Below, piece by piece: positions 1 to 9,305 of a DNA stretch of 32,503 nt (positions are counted from its first letter, which is position 1; every line of letters begins with the position of its first letter). Origin of the DNA: Alphaproteobacteria bacterium. GTDB lineage: Bacteria > Pseudomonadota > Alphaproteobacteria > Micropepsales > Micropepsaceae. Under the pieces are notes generated by a model. The model worked only from the letters and a program-made list of their open reading frames with translations. It did not search any database and was not told the DNA's origin. Location of the stretch: assembly GCA_027456965.1 (NCBI GenBank), contig DAIDUA010000137.1:1-32503 (forward strand), in the 5' to 3' direction. Position numbers and translations under genes: made by a program.

Positions 1-1038
1 GGAACCACGCCTGTGCGCGTGGGGGTCATCCTGCCCTTCTCCGCCCCGTCGGCCAATGTCCGCGCGCTGGTCAATTCTATGATGAAGGCGGCCGAGATGG
101 CACTCTACGATTCGGGCAACCATGACATCCTGCTGATGACCGCCGACGACACGGGCTCGGCCTCGGATTCCACCGCCGCCGCGCAAAAGCTGCTCGGCCA
201 GGGCGCGGAGATCATCATCGGACCGCTGTTTTCCGCATCGGTCGCGGCCGTTGCCCCGCTCGCGCGCGACCGCGGCGTGCCGGTGATCGCCTTTTCGACC
301 GACCGCACCGTGGCGGGCAACGGCGTATACCTCCTCAGCTTCCAGCCGCAGAGCGAGGTGAAGCGGGTCGTCGCCTATGCCGTCAGCCAGGGCCGCAAGA
401 ATTTCTCCGCCATGATCCCGCAAACGCCTTATGGCGACGTGGTCGAGCAAAGCTTCCGCGAGGCCGTGACCGCAGCGGGCGCCAATGTGGTCGATGTGGA
501 ACGCTTCAATCCGGGCGCAGGCGATGTGATGGATCCGGCTGCCGCCGTCGCCAAGAGCAATTGCGACGCGATCTTCATCGCCCAGGGCGGCGCGCTGCTG
601 CGCAGCATCGCGCCCACGCTGGCCTATGACGGCATCGACCACACCAAGGTGCAATATCTCGGCACCGGGCTTTGGGACGATCCTGCCAACACCAGAGAGC
701 CTCTCCTCGCTGGCGGCTGGTTCGCGGCGCCGCAACCCAGCGCGGATGCGGATTTCGTCGCGAAGTATCAGCAAACCTTCGGCGCCCAACCGCCGCAACT
801 GGCGTCGCTCGCCTACGATGCGGTGTCGCTGGTGGCGCTGCTGGCGCCCGGCGCGCCGTATCATCGCTTCACGCCGGCGGCGCTGACCAACCCGAACGGA
901 TTTGCCGGCGTCGACGGCGTTTTCCGCTTCCGCCCCGATGGATCGATCGAACGCGGCCTGGCGGTGCTGGCCCTTCAGCCGGATGGGTTTTCGGTGGTCA
1001 GTCCGGCACCGACAACCTTCCAGGCGAGCGGCTCCTAA
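1..1038 (+). CDS. Penicillin-binding protein activator / periplasmic binding protein-like (LpoA/LppC-like), 5'-truncated by window edge
   Basis: Frame open from base 1 to TAA at 1036-1038; VGVILPFSAP...DDTGS...IIGPLFSASVAAVAPLAR is typical of Leu/Ile/Val-binding-like LpoA proteins. Confidence 0.75.
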   Translation, partial: GTTPVRVGVILPFSAPSANVRALVNSMMKAAEMALYDSGNHDILLMTADDTGSASDSTAAAQKLLGQGAEIIIGPLFSASVAAVAPLARDRGVPVIAFSTDRTVAGNGVYLLSFQPQSEVKRVVAYAVSQGRKNFSAMIPQTPYGDVVEQSFREAVTAAGANVVDVERFNPGAGDVMDPAAAVAKSNCDAIFIAQGGALLRSIAPTLAYDGIDHTKVQYLGTGLWDDPANTREPLLAGGWFAAPQPSADADFVAKYQQTFGAQPPQLASLAYDAVSLVALLAPGAPYHRFTPAALTNPNGFAGVDGVFRFRPDGSIERGLAVLALQPDGFSVVSPAPTTFQASGS

Positions 1039-2177
1039 ACCGTCAGCTCTTCTATGACGCGGTTGAGCAGCAGCATGCCCTGCGGCGTCGCGGACAGCCG
1101 ATCGTGCTCAAGCTTGAGCAGGCCGGCTTCGGTGAGCGCGGCAAGGCGCTGCGGCGGCAACGGCGCATCCCAGCGCGCGTCATAGGCGGCGAGGTCGATC
1201 CCTTCGCGCAGCCGCAGATTCATCAGCAGATGTTCGCGCGCGGCGTCACGGCGGTCGACCTCGCTTATGTCCGCGAACCCGTGACCCTCGGTCATCACCT
1301 TTTCGCGCCAACGTTCCGGCAGACGTTCGCATGCCGTGGCAAAGCGTTTGCCATTCAGATCGAGCCTGCCATGCGCGCCCGCCCCAACGCCCGCATAGGA
1401 ACCGTAACGCCAATAGAGAAGATTGTGCCGCGACTCGCAGCCGGGCCGCGCATGGTTCGACACCTCGTAAGCCGGCAGGCCCGCGCCCGCCGCGATCTCC
1501 TGCGTCGCTTCGTAGAAGGCGGCGCCGAGATCGTCTTCGGGAATCTGCAGCGCGCCTTGCCGATGCAACGTCGCGAACGGCGTGCCCGGCTCGATGGTGA
1601 GTTGATAGAGCGACAGATGTTCCGTGCCGAGCGACAAGGCTTCGGAAAGCTCGTTGCGCCAGGCCGCAATGCTTTGGCCCGGCCGTGCATAGATGAGATC
1701 GAACGACACGCGCGGGAAGGTCCGCTGCGCCAGCGCCAGCGCCCTCTTCGCTTCATCGACATTGTGCAGCCGGCCGAGGAATTTCAGATCGGCATCGTTC
1801 AGCGCCTGGATGCCGAGCGACAGCCGGCCGACACCCGCCTTGGCATAATCCGCGAAACGCGCCGCGTCGGCGCTCGCCGGGTTGGCTTCCATCGTGATTT
1901 CCAGATCGTTGGCGCCGCGCCACAGCCGCGCCGCGGCGTCGATCACGCGCCCGACGGCGCGCCCGCTCATCAGGGACGGCGTGCCGCCGCCGAAGAAGAT
2001 GGTCTGCAGGACCGGACGGTCATCGCTCTGCAACTCGGCGACATAGGAGAGCTCCTTCAGAATGGCCTCTGTCCATCCGTCTTCGTCGATGCTGTTGCGC
2101 ACATGCGAATTGAAATCGCAATAAGGGCACTTGGCCGTGCAGAACGGCCAATGCACATAGAGGCCGAAGCCGCTCAT
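1035..2177 (-). CDS. hemW: HemW-like radical SAM protein (coproporphyrinogen III oxidase-like, heme chaperone)
   Basis: 380 aa; N-terminal [21 protein letters not shown] carries the CX3CX2C cluster motif; [13 protein letters not shown] stop. Confidence 0.92.
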   Translation of the reverse strand: MSGFGLYVHWPFCTAKCPYCDFNSHVRNSIDEDGWTEAILKELSYVAELQSDDRPVLQTIFFGGGTPSLMSGRAVGRVIDAAARLWRGANDLEITMEANPASADAARFADYAKAGVGRLSLGIQALNDADLKFLGRLHNVDEAKRALALAQRTFPRVSFDLIYARPGQSIAAWRNELSEALSLGTEHLSLYQLTIEPGTPFATLHRQGALQIPEDDLGAAFYEATQEIAAGAGLPAYEVSNHARPGCESRHNLLYWRYGSYAGVGAGAHGRLDLNGKRFATACERLPERWREKVMTEGHGFADISEVDRRDAAREHLLMNLRLREGIDLAAYDARWDAPLPPQRLAALTEAGLLKLEHDRLSATPQGMLLLNRVIEELTV

Positions 2178-2776
2178 GGCGCGAAGACGGCGCGTGCGAA
2201 TTTTTCGAAAGCGCGGGCGCGATGGCTGATGGCGTGTTTCCGCGTCGGCTCGATTTCGCCGAAGGTCTCATGCAGGCCGTCGGCGACGAAGATCGGATCA
2301 TAACCGAAGCCCCGGTCGCCGCGCGGCGGAAAGACCAGCCGGCCGTGCACTTCGCCCTCGAAGATCTCCGTCTCGCCGGACGGCGCGGCCAGCGCCAGGG
2401 CACAGACGAATTTCGCCGAAGGATCGCGCGCGCCCTTCCCCTGCAATTCACGCTCGACGCGCGCCATGGCGACGGCGAAATCCTTTTTCGGTCCGGCCCA
2501 GCGCGCCGAATAAATGCCTGGCGCACCGGCGAGGGCTGTGACGCTCAATCCGGAATCGTCGGCCAGCGCCACCAGACCGCTTGCAGCGGCCGCCGCGCGC
2601 GCTTTCAACGCCGCGTTCTCGGCGAAGGTCGCGCCGGTCTCTTCCGGTTCCTCAAGACCCAATTCCGCGGCACCGTGCACGCCGACGCCATGCGCGGCCA
2701 GAAGCTCAGCAATCTCGCGCACCTTGCCGGGATTGTGGCTGGCGACCAGCAATGTGGAACCGCCCGCGAGTTTCAT
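2174..2776 (-). CDS. rdgB: Non-canonical purine NTP pyrophosphatase (RdgB/HAM1)
   Basis: [26 protein letters not shown]...[24 protein letters not shown]...FGYDPIF; start ATG overlaps rph stop (ATGA). Confidence 0.93.
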   Translation of the reverse strand: MKLAGGSTLLVASHNPGKVREIAELLAAHGVGVHGAAELGLEEPEETGATFAENAALKARAAAAASGLVALADDSGLSVTALAGAPGIYSARWAGPKKDFAVAMARVERELQGKGARDPSAKFVCALALAAPSGETEIFEGEVHGRLVFPPRGDRGFGYDPIFVADGLHETFGEIEPTRKHAISHRARAFEKFARAVFAP

Positions 2777-3489
2777 GCGCCGAGCACCGCCTTCTGCGAG
2801 GCGACGAGTTCGCCGATGCCCTTGCGTGCGAAGCGCAGCATCTGGGCGAACTGTTCGTCGCTGAACGGCGCGCCTTCGGCCGTGCCCTGGAGCTCGACCA
2901 GTCCGCCGGCGCCGGTGAGGACGAAATTCGCGTCCGTCTCGGCGGTGGAGTCCTCGGCATAATCGAGATCGAGCATGGCCTCGCCCTTGACGATGCCGCA
3001 GGACACCGCCGCGACATGGTCCTTGATCGCCGGCTTGGTCAGCATGCCGGTCTTCTTCATGAAGGCGATGCAGCCCGCCAGCGCCACGAAACCGCCGGTG
3101 ACAGACGCCGGGCGGGTGCCGCCATCCGCCTGCAACACGTCGCAATCGACCACGATCTGGCGTTCGCCCAGCGCCGTCAGGTCGACGACGGCGCGCAGGG
3201 AACGGCCGATCAGGCGCTGAATCTCCTGGGTGCGGCCGGATTGTTTGCCGACGGCCGCTTCCCGGCGCATGCGTTCATGGGTGGAGCGCGGCAACATGCC
3301 ATACTCCGCCGTCACCCAGCCCTTGCCCGAACCGCGCAGGAAGGAGGGGGCGGTCTCCTCCAGGCTGGCGGTCACCAGGACGTGGGTGTCGCCGAATTTG
3401 ACCAGACAGGAGCCCTCGGCGTGCTTGGCGACCCCGGGTTCCAGGCTCACGCTGCGCAATTGGTCGGCCGCGCGCGATAGATTGCGCAT
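2773..3489 (-). CDS. rph: Ribonuclease PH
   Basis: 238 aa; [20 protein letters not shown]...[40 protein letters not shown]. Confidence 0.95.
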   Translation of the reverse strand: MRNLSRAADQLRSVSLEPGVAKHAEGSCLVKFGDTHVLVTASLEETAPSFLRGSGKGWVTAEYGMLPRSTHERMRREAAVGKQSGRTQEIQRLIGRSLRAVVDLTALGERQIVVDCDVLQADGGTRPASVTGGFVALAGCIAFMKKTGMLTKPAIKDHVAAVSCGIVKGEAMLDLDYAEDSTAETDANFVLTGAGGLVELQGTAEGAPFSDEQFAQMLRFARKGIGELVASQKAVLGA

Positions 3490-3602
3490 AGAGTCTCCCT
3501 TGAAGTTTGTGGCATCCGTCGTTACCTAGCGGCTCCGGCTGGCTTTGTCCAAAGCGGGGTTGGCCGTCTTGGGAATACTATAACCGGTTCAAAGGCTTGG
3601 GT

Positions 3603-4676
3603 ATGACTCCTTCCAGGACCGACGCCGGCATTCTTGAAGATCGGCAGCGCGAGATTTTCCGCCACCTGGTGGAAGCCTTCATCACGTCCGGCGAGCCGGT
3701 CGGTTCCCGCACGCTTTCCCAGCGTCTGCCTATGGCCCTGTCGCCGGCCTCGATCCGTAACGTCATGGCGGATCTGGAGACCATGGGATTGCTCTATGCC
3801 CCGCATACCAGCGCCGGGCGGGTTCCCACGGAAAAGGGCCTGCGGTTGTTCGTCGACGGGCTGTTGCAGATCGGTGAGCTGGGCCCTGCCGAACGCGCCG
3901 GCATCGAAGCACGCATGAGCGGCACCGGCCATGGCGTGGAAGAGGTGCTGACCCAGGCCACCACGCTGCTGTCGGGCCTGTCGCGCTGCGCCGGGCTGGT
4001 GGTGGCCGCCAAACAGGATTCGGCGCTCAAGCATGTGGAGTTTCTGAGCGTCGCGCCAGGCAAGACGCTGGTGGTCATCGTCGCGGACGACGGACAGGTG
4101 GAAAACCGGCTGATCGACACGCCGATCGGTTTGCCGGCCTCGGCGCTGTCGGAAGCTTCGAACTATCTGAATGCGCGCTTGCGCGGGCGCACGCTGGATG
4201 TAGCGCGCACGGAAATCCTGGCCGATCTCGAGGGCGAACGCGCGGAACTCGACGCCTTGACCGCCAAGATCGTCGCGGAAGGCCTGGCGACGCTGGCCAC
4301 GCACGCCGACAGCGAAGAGAAGGTGCTGATCGTGCGCGGCACCTCGCATCTGCTTGAAACCATGGAAGCGCAAGGCGATCTGGAGCGCATCCGCACGCTG
4401 TTCGATGACATCGAGCGCAAGAACGATCTGATCCGCCTGCTCGAACTGGCGAAAGACGGCGACGGCGTGCGTATTTTCATCGGCTCGGAGAACAGGCTAT
4501 TCAGCCTTTCCGGTTCGTCGATCGTCGCGGCGCCCTATGCCAATGCACAGGGAAAGGTCATCGGCGTCATCGGCGTTCTGGGGCCCACGCGGCTCAATTA
4601 CGGACGCATCATTCCAATGGTCGATCACACGGCGAAGGTGATCGGGCGTTTGCTCGGACAGGGATATCAGGTTTAA
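3603..4676 (+). CDS. hrcA: Heat-inducible transcription repressor HrcA
   Basis: MTPSRTDAGILEDRQREIFRHLVEAFITSGEPVGSRTLS...SPASIRNVMADLE..GLLYAPHTSAGRVPTEKGLRLFVD; ATG at 3603 preferred over upstream ORF start. Confidence 0.94.
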   Translation: MTPSRTDAGILEDRQREIFRHLVEAFITSGEPVGSRTLSQRLPMALSPASIRNVMADLETMGLLYAPHTSAGRVPTEKGLRLFVDGLLQIGELGPAERAGIEARMSGTGHGVEEVLTQATTLLSGLSRCAGLVVAAKQDSALKHVEFLSVAPGKTLVVIVADDGQVENRLIDTPIGLPASALSEASNYLNARLRGRTLDVARTEILADLEGERAELDALTAKIVAEGLATLATHADSEEKVLIVRGTSHLLETMEAQGDLERIRTLFDDIERKNDLIRLLELAKDGDGVRIFIGSENRLFSLSGSSIVAAPYANAQGKVIGVIGVLGPTRLNYGRIIPMVDHTAKVIGRLLGQGYQV

Positions 4677-4685
4677 GGAAGCATC

Positions 4686-5234
4686 ATGGTCGACGAAAAC
4701 GAACAGCAAGCCGCGGAAGCCCCCGCACCCCAGCCGCAGAACGATGCGGAGGCGCAACTTGCCGAGATGCGCGATCGCATGCTGCGCGCCCTGGCCGACG
4801 CCGAGAACACCCGCCGCCGCGCCGAGCGCGAGCGGCAGGAGGTCTCGCAATACGCCATCGCCCGCCTCGCCCGCGACATGCTGTAGATCGCCGACAATTT
4901 CGGCCGCGCCTTGGCCGCCTGCCCGAAGGATCTGCGCGACGCCGCCGACCCGCAGGTGAAAGCCGTGATCGACGGCGTCGAGGCGACGGAGCGCCAGCTG
5001 CTGGGCACGCTGGAACAATACGGCGTCAAGATGATCGACACCTCGGACTCCAAGTTCGATCCCAACCGCCACCAAGCCATCGCCGAAGTGCCCGGCGAGG
5101 GCAAGCCGCCCGGCGCCATCGTGAACGTGGTCCAGACCGGCTACATGATCGGCGAGCGTCTGCTGCGCCCCGCCATGGTGACGGTGGCACGCAAGGAAAA
5201 CGGCGCTCCGACCGGAGTCGATACCAAGGTGTGA
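4686..5234 (+). pseudogene. grpE: GrpE nucleotide exchange factor, interrupted by in-frame TAG at 4884-4886
   Basis: 4686..4886 (ending ...IARLARDML*) and the downstream half (IADNFGRALAACPKDL...QYGVKMIDTSDSKFDPNRHQAIAEVPGEGKPPGAIVNVVQTGYMIGERLLRPAMVTVA) are in the same frame, separated only by one TAG; no frameshift. Confidence 0.85.
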
Positions 5235-5271
5235 GGATGCGCCAGGGCGCGTATCCCGCTAGGATGACTTG

Positions 5272-6075
5272 ATGAGCGATGTCCGGATCGTGGTGGCGGG
5301 AGCGTCGGGGCGCATGGGCCGGGCGCTGGTGCGCGTCATCGCGGAAACCAAAAACTGTGTGCTGTCGGGCGCGTTGGAGGCCAAGGGTCATCCCGATTTC
5401 GGCCAAGACGCGGGCGCACTTGCGGGCCTCAAGCCGCTCGGCGTCCTGCTGACGGACGATCCGGCCGCCGTGATGGCCAAAGCAAACGCTGTGGTGGAGT
5501 TCACCATACCGCGCGTTTCCGTGATGCTGGCGGCGCTGGCGGCGGAGGCGGGCGCGGTGCATGTCGTCGGTACGACGGGCTGTTCGCCCGAAGACGACGC
5601 AAAGATCGCCGACGCCGCAAAGCGCACGGTCATCGTCAAATCCGGCAATATGAGTCTGGGCGTCACACTGCTCGCCGCGCTGGTGAAACAGGCTGCCAAG
5701 GCCCTTCCCGATTTCGATATCGAGATCGTCGAGATGCATCACAACAAGAAGGTCGATGCCCCTTCGGGTACGGCCTTGCTGCTGGGCGAAGCAGCGGCGC
5801 AGGGCCGCAGCATCACGCTTTCGGATCATGCCATCCGGGCCCGCGACGGCCATACCGGTGCGCGCGCGGAAGGCGCCATCGGTTTCGCCAGCCTGCGCGG
5901 CGGCACGGTGGTGGGCGAGCACGAAGTCATCCTGGCCGGCACGGGCGAGCGCATCGCGCTGTCTCACAGTGCCGAGGATCGCGCGATCTTCGCGCGCGGT
6001 GCGGTGGCCGCGGCGCTGTGGGGACAGGGCAAAAAGCCCGGCCTCTACACGATGACGGACGTGCTCGGCCTCTGA
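5272..6075 (+). CDS. dapB: 4-hydroxy-tetrahydrodipicolinate reductase
   Basis: [20 protein letters not shown]...VEFTIPRVS...[10 protein letters not shown]...[11 protein letters not shown]...[24 protein letters not shown]. Confidence 0.95.
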   Translation: MSDVRIVVAGASGRMGRALVRVIAETKNCVLSGALEAKGHPDFGQDAGALAGLKPLGVLLTDDPAAVMAKANAVVEFTIPRVSVMLAALAAEAGAVHVVGTTGCSPEDDAKIADAAKRTVIVKSGNMSLGVTLLAALVKQAAKALPDFDIEIVEMHHNKKVDAPSGTALLLGEAAAQGRSITLSDHAIRARDGHTGARAEGAIGFASLRGGTVVGEHEVILAGTGERIALSHSAEDRAIFARGAVAAALWGQGKKPGLYTMTDVLGL

Positions 6076-6926
6076 TCTTTCCGCGCCGCTTCCACCGCCA
6101 GCATGGCGCGCTTGCGCGTGATACCCCAGTGATAGCCGGTGAGCGCGCCGTTGCTGCCCAGCACGCGATGGCAGGGGATCAGCCAGGAGATCGGATTGCG
6201 CCCGACCGCCGTGCCGACGGCGCGGCTTGCCTTCGGCGCCCGCAGCTTCTTGGCGATGGTGTGATAGGTGACGAGTTTGCCGCTGGGAATCATCAGCAGC
6301 GCTTCCCAGACCTTCATCTGCCAGGGCGTGCCCATCAGATGTAACGGCAGATCACCACCGTAACGCTTGGGATCGAAAATCTGCCGTGCGAATTTCTCGG
6401 TGCGGGCGGCGTTCTCGCGATAGTCCGCCTTGGGCCAGCGCGCCTGCATGTCGGCGAGCATCTCTTCTTCCGCGCCTTCGTCGCCGAAGCCGAGACCGCA
6501 CACGCCTTTGCCGGTCGCCATCACCAGCGCAATGCCGAAAGGCGAAGCATGGAATCCGCAGTCGATCGCCACGCCTTTGCCGCCTTTGGCGTAGTCGCCC
6601 GGCGTCATCGCTTCGATCTTGAGACACAGATCGTGCAGCCGTGACGGCCCCGACAAGCCCGCGTCGAGCGCGGCGTCCAGAACGCTGGCGCCTTGCGTCA
6701 ATTCCGACTTGGCGTGGCCCAGCGTCAGATGACCGACGAAGGATTTCGGGCTGACGCCGACGTAACGCGTGAACACGCGCTGGAAATGGAACGACGACAG
6801 GCCGGCGGCATCCGCGGCGTCTTCAAGCCGCGGCTGTTCGAGATAGTGCTCGCTCAGGAAGCGGATGGCGCGGCCCATGCGGCGCCACTGCGCGGTGTCC
6901 TCGTTGGCGTCGGTGATTTCGGTCAT
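6045..6926 (-). CDS. AraC-type HTH plus methylated-DNA-[protein]-cysteine S-methyltransferase fusion (Ada C-terminal-like)
   Basis: N-terminal [30 protein letters not shown] (AraC HTH), C-terminal [31 protein letters not shown] (PCHRV active site); 31-bp convergent overlap with dapB. Confidence 0.9.
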   Translation of the reverse strand: MTEITDANEDTAQWRRMGRAIRFLSEHYLEQPRLEDAADAAGLSSFHFQRVFTRYVGVSPKSFVGHLTLGHAKSELTQGASVLDAALDAGLSGPSRLHDLCLKIEAMTPGDYAKGGKGVAIDCGFHASPFGIALVMATGKGVCGLGFGDEGAEEEMLADMQARWPKADYRENAARTEKFARQIFDPKRYGGDLPLHLMGTPWQMKVWEALLMIPSGKLVTYHTIAKKLRAPKASRAVGTAVGRNPISWLIPCHRVLGSNGALTGYHWGITRKRAMLAVEAARKDQRPSTSVIV

Positions 6927-6977
6927 GGGCTCACGATGGCGCAAAGCGCCGCGTCCCGCGACCCGATTCTTGCGGCC

Positions 6978-7454
6978 TCAAGCGCGGTGGCGCGCCGCCC
7001 ATAGCGCCGACCGCAGCGCCTGGGCGAACGAGGCCCTTTCGGACGGCGCCAGGAATGTTCCCAGACGGAACCCTTTGCCGTGGCTCCACAAGGTCAGCTG
7101 GCTGTTGTGTTCGGGCGGCTCGTCCATTTCCAGGCGTACCCAATAAGGGTTGAGGACGATGTCCTGCCGGTGGCCATTGGGCTTCTTGCGCTCGATCCTG
7201 AGACTTGAGGGCGTCAGGATGACGTGTTCCTCCCGCCCCGCGGCGATCAGATTCCGGCGAAAAGCCCAGGCGAGCAGGGCTACGCCGGCAACCATGAACG
7301 GCAGGATGAGCCAGGCGCCGTCCAGGAGGAAGCTGGCCGCCAAGACGAGATTGGCCAGCGCAAAAAGCCCGACAATGAGCGACAGCGTGCGCGGCCTGAG
7401 CGGTGGGCTTGGCCGCAACACACGGTCCAGCAGGACGTCGCGATCCTCGCTCAT
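6978..7454 (-). CDS. DUF2244 domain-containing membrane protein
   Basis: 158 aa; two hydrophobic N-terminal segments, then WVRLEMDEPPEHNSQLTLWSHGKGFRLGTFLAPSERASFAQALRSAL, typical of DUF2244. Confidence 0.75.
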   Translation of the reverse strand: MSEDRDVLLDRVLRPSPPLRPRTLSLIVGLFALANLVLAASFLLDGAWLILPFMVAGVALLAWAFRRNLIAAGREEHVILTPSSLRIERKKPNGHRQDIVLNPYWVRLEMDEPPEHNSQLTLWSHGKGFRLGTFLAPSERASFAQALRSALWAARHRA

Positions 7455-7555
7455 GAGCCAAAGATGGCCATGGCCGCGCGTGCTGGCAAGCCGTCTTGGA
7501 GACGCGGCGATTTCCGGCCATTCTCCGCGGGCTTTTCCGCCCCTGTGGACCTTCC

Positions 7556-8263
7556 ATGGCCAAACCCTTCACGAAATCCGAGACGGAAGCCTTCTTCGCG
7601 CGGCTGAAGGCGGCGATGCCCGATCCCAAAACCGAACTCGCCTACATCAACGCCTACACGCTTCTGGTGGCCGTCGTGCTGTCGGCGCAGGCGACGGACA
7701 AGGGGGTCAACAAGGCGACGGCCAGACTGTTCGAGGTCGCCGACACCCCGGCCAAGATGGTGGCGCTCGGCGAAGCCGGGCTGACGAATTACATCAAAAC
7801 CATCGGGCTATACCGCAACAAGGCGAAGAACGTCATCGCGCTGTCGAAGACGCTTCTCGAACGCCATGGCGGAGAGGTGCCGCATGACCGAGATGCGCTG
7901 GAGACGCTGGCCGGGGTCGGACGGAAGACGGCGAATGTCGTGCTCAACGTCGCCTTCGGCGAAAAGACGATCGCCGTCGACACCCATATCTTCCGCGTCG
8001 CCAACCGCACCGGCCTGGCGCCCGGCAAGACGCCGCGGGATGTGGAAGATGCGCTGCTGCGCGCCGTTCCCGACGGCTATCTGCTCCACGCCCATCACTG
8101 GCTGATCCTGCACGGCCGCTATGTGTGCACGGCGCGCGCGCCGAAGTGTCCCGACTGCGCCGTGCGCGACCTTTGCCGGTTTCCCGACAAGACGAAGGCG
8201 GCACCGGCAAAGCCGGTCAGGAAACCGGCGGGCGGCGGCCGCGCAAAGCATCCAGGCAGGTAG
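7556..8263 (+). CDS. nth: Endonuclease III
   Basis: LVAVVLSAQATDKGVNKAT...LAGVGRKTANVVLNVAFGEKTIAVDTHIFRVANRTGLA and C-terminal CTARAPKCPDCAVRDLC Fe-S motif; TAG stop. Confidence 0.95.
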   Translation: MAKPFTKSETEAFFARLKAAMPDPKTELAYINAYTLLVAVVLSAQATDKGVNKATARLFEVADTPAKMVALGEAGLTNYIKTIGLYRNKAKNVIALSKTLLERHGGEVPHDRDALETLAGVGRKTANVVLNVAFGEKTIAVDTHIFRVANRTGLAPGKTPRDVEDALLRAVPDGYLLHAHHWLILHGRYVCTARAPKCPDCAVRDLCRFPDKTKAAPAKPVRKPAGGGRAKHPGR

Positions 8264-8576
8264 GATCCGCAGCCTTGTCCGTCCCATGCGGAACGGTCTC
8301 GACGTGACGGACGACCTGGGAAACGCCATTCGAATACAGGAAAAAGAACGCGCGGCAGTTCGCGTTGTCATAGCGCCACATCTCGCTCCCGTTTTCCTTG
8401 CGAACGAAAGACGGGGTGCCGAACGCGTTGAGCAGATTGCTTGCGGACAATCCGACCAGACCGGCGGGCTCGCCCGATGGCGGCGACGGCGGCAGCTCTA
8501 TCTGGGGGTTTTGCGGTTCGCCGGCGCAGGCGCCAAGCATGGCGCAGAGGCCAAGGACCAGGACGGGACGGATCAT
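8217..8576 (-). CDS. Small putative lipoprotein, unknown function
   Basis: MIRPVLVLGLCAMLGACAG signal peptide with lipobox LGAC; 119 aa; 4-bp ATGA overlap with the upstream gene; 47-bp convergent overlap with nth. Confidence 0.7.
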   Translation of the reverse strand: MIRPVLVLGLCAMLGACAGEPQNPQIELPPSPPSGEPAGLVGLSASNLLNAFGTPSFVRKENGSEMWRYDNANCRAFFFLYSNGVSQVVRHVETVPHGTDKAADPTCLDALRGRRPPVS

Positions 8577-9247
8577 ACGGGACGTTCCTCGTGCGAATAG
8601 CGCTTGAACATGTGAACCATGAACGCGGCGCCGAATAAAGGCGCCATCAGATTGACCAGCGGCACCACCGTCAGGACCGAAATGACGACGCCGGCCCAGA
8701 ACACGCCGCCCCCATGACGCCGGCGCAAGGCATCCGCGGCGCTGCGCGACATGTGGCGCAGGGCCACGAGTTCGAAATATTCCCGCCCCAGCAACCAGCC
8801 GTTGACGAGGATGGTGGCGATTTCGGCGATGACGGGCACCGCGATGTCGACCGGCAGCAGCGCCAGATCGACCAGGATCACCATCGCCGCCAGGCGCAGG
8901 CCGGCAAGCAAGGTGGCGCCGAAGGATGCCCCCGCCGCCCTGGGATCGGCGGGGTAATAGCGCGCTTCCACGGCCCGGGCGACATCTTCGAGGAACAGCG
9001 ACGCGAACAACGCCGCGACGGGCGCGCCCAGAAAAAATATCAGCAGAATCAGCAGCACCGGCGCGAGAAAATCGAGGAGAGCGTTCACCCAGGGCGCGCC
9101 GAGCGTCGGCAGTTGGTGCACGCCAACCTCGACCGCCACAAACAGCACGACGAACAGCACAATGGTGAGGAACAGCGACCGTATCACCACGCCGGACAAC
9201 GTCCGGTCGAACAGGAGATTTGCGGCCTTGCGCAGGCTTGCGAACAT
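8573..9247 (-). CDS. EI24 domain / CysZ-like multi-pass membrane protein
   Basis: 224 aa; several hydrophobic helices; NGWLLGREYFELVALRHMS...DALRRRHGG..FWAGVVISVLTVVPLVNLMAPLFGAAFMVHMF matches EI24-family pattern. Confidence 0.75.
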   Translation of the reverse strand: MFASLRKAANLLFDRTLSGVVIRSLFLTIVLFVVLFVAVEVGVHQLPTLGAPWVNALLDFLAPVLLILLIFFLGAPVAALFASLFLEDVARAVEARYYPADPRAAGASFGATLLAGLRLAAMVILVDLALLPVDIAVPVIAEIATILVNGWLLGREYFELVALRHMSRSAADALRRRHGGGVFWAGVVISVLTVVPLVNLMAPLFGAAFMVHMFKRYSHEERPV

Positions 9248-9305
9248 GGCAGACCTCCCTATAAGACAGCGGTTGCTGGCGCAATCTCAACAGCTTGGGG
9301 CAATC

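Noticed and set aside
672-2303. 543-aa plus-strand ORF opposite hemW
   Set aside because: Antisense shadow of hemW in high-GC DNA; low-complexity Arg/Ala-rich translation with no recognisable family.
2777-3145. N-terminal extension of the rdgB ORF
   Set aside because: Overlaps rph in another frame; conserved RdgB sequence starts at MKLAGG (2776).
3522-4373. 283-aa minus-strand ORF opposite hrcA
   Set aside because: Antisense GC artefact; no family resemblance.
4884-4886. Genome-wide TAG reassignment to explain grpE
   Set aside because: TAG ends hemW, the AraC-MGMT gene, nth, secB, hemJ and hisA at expected C-termini, so TAG is a working stop here.
5236-5252. GCGCCAGGGCGC hairpin after grpE
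   Set aside because: Only 4-5 bp with a tiny loop; common by chance in this GC content.
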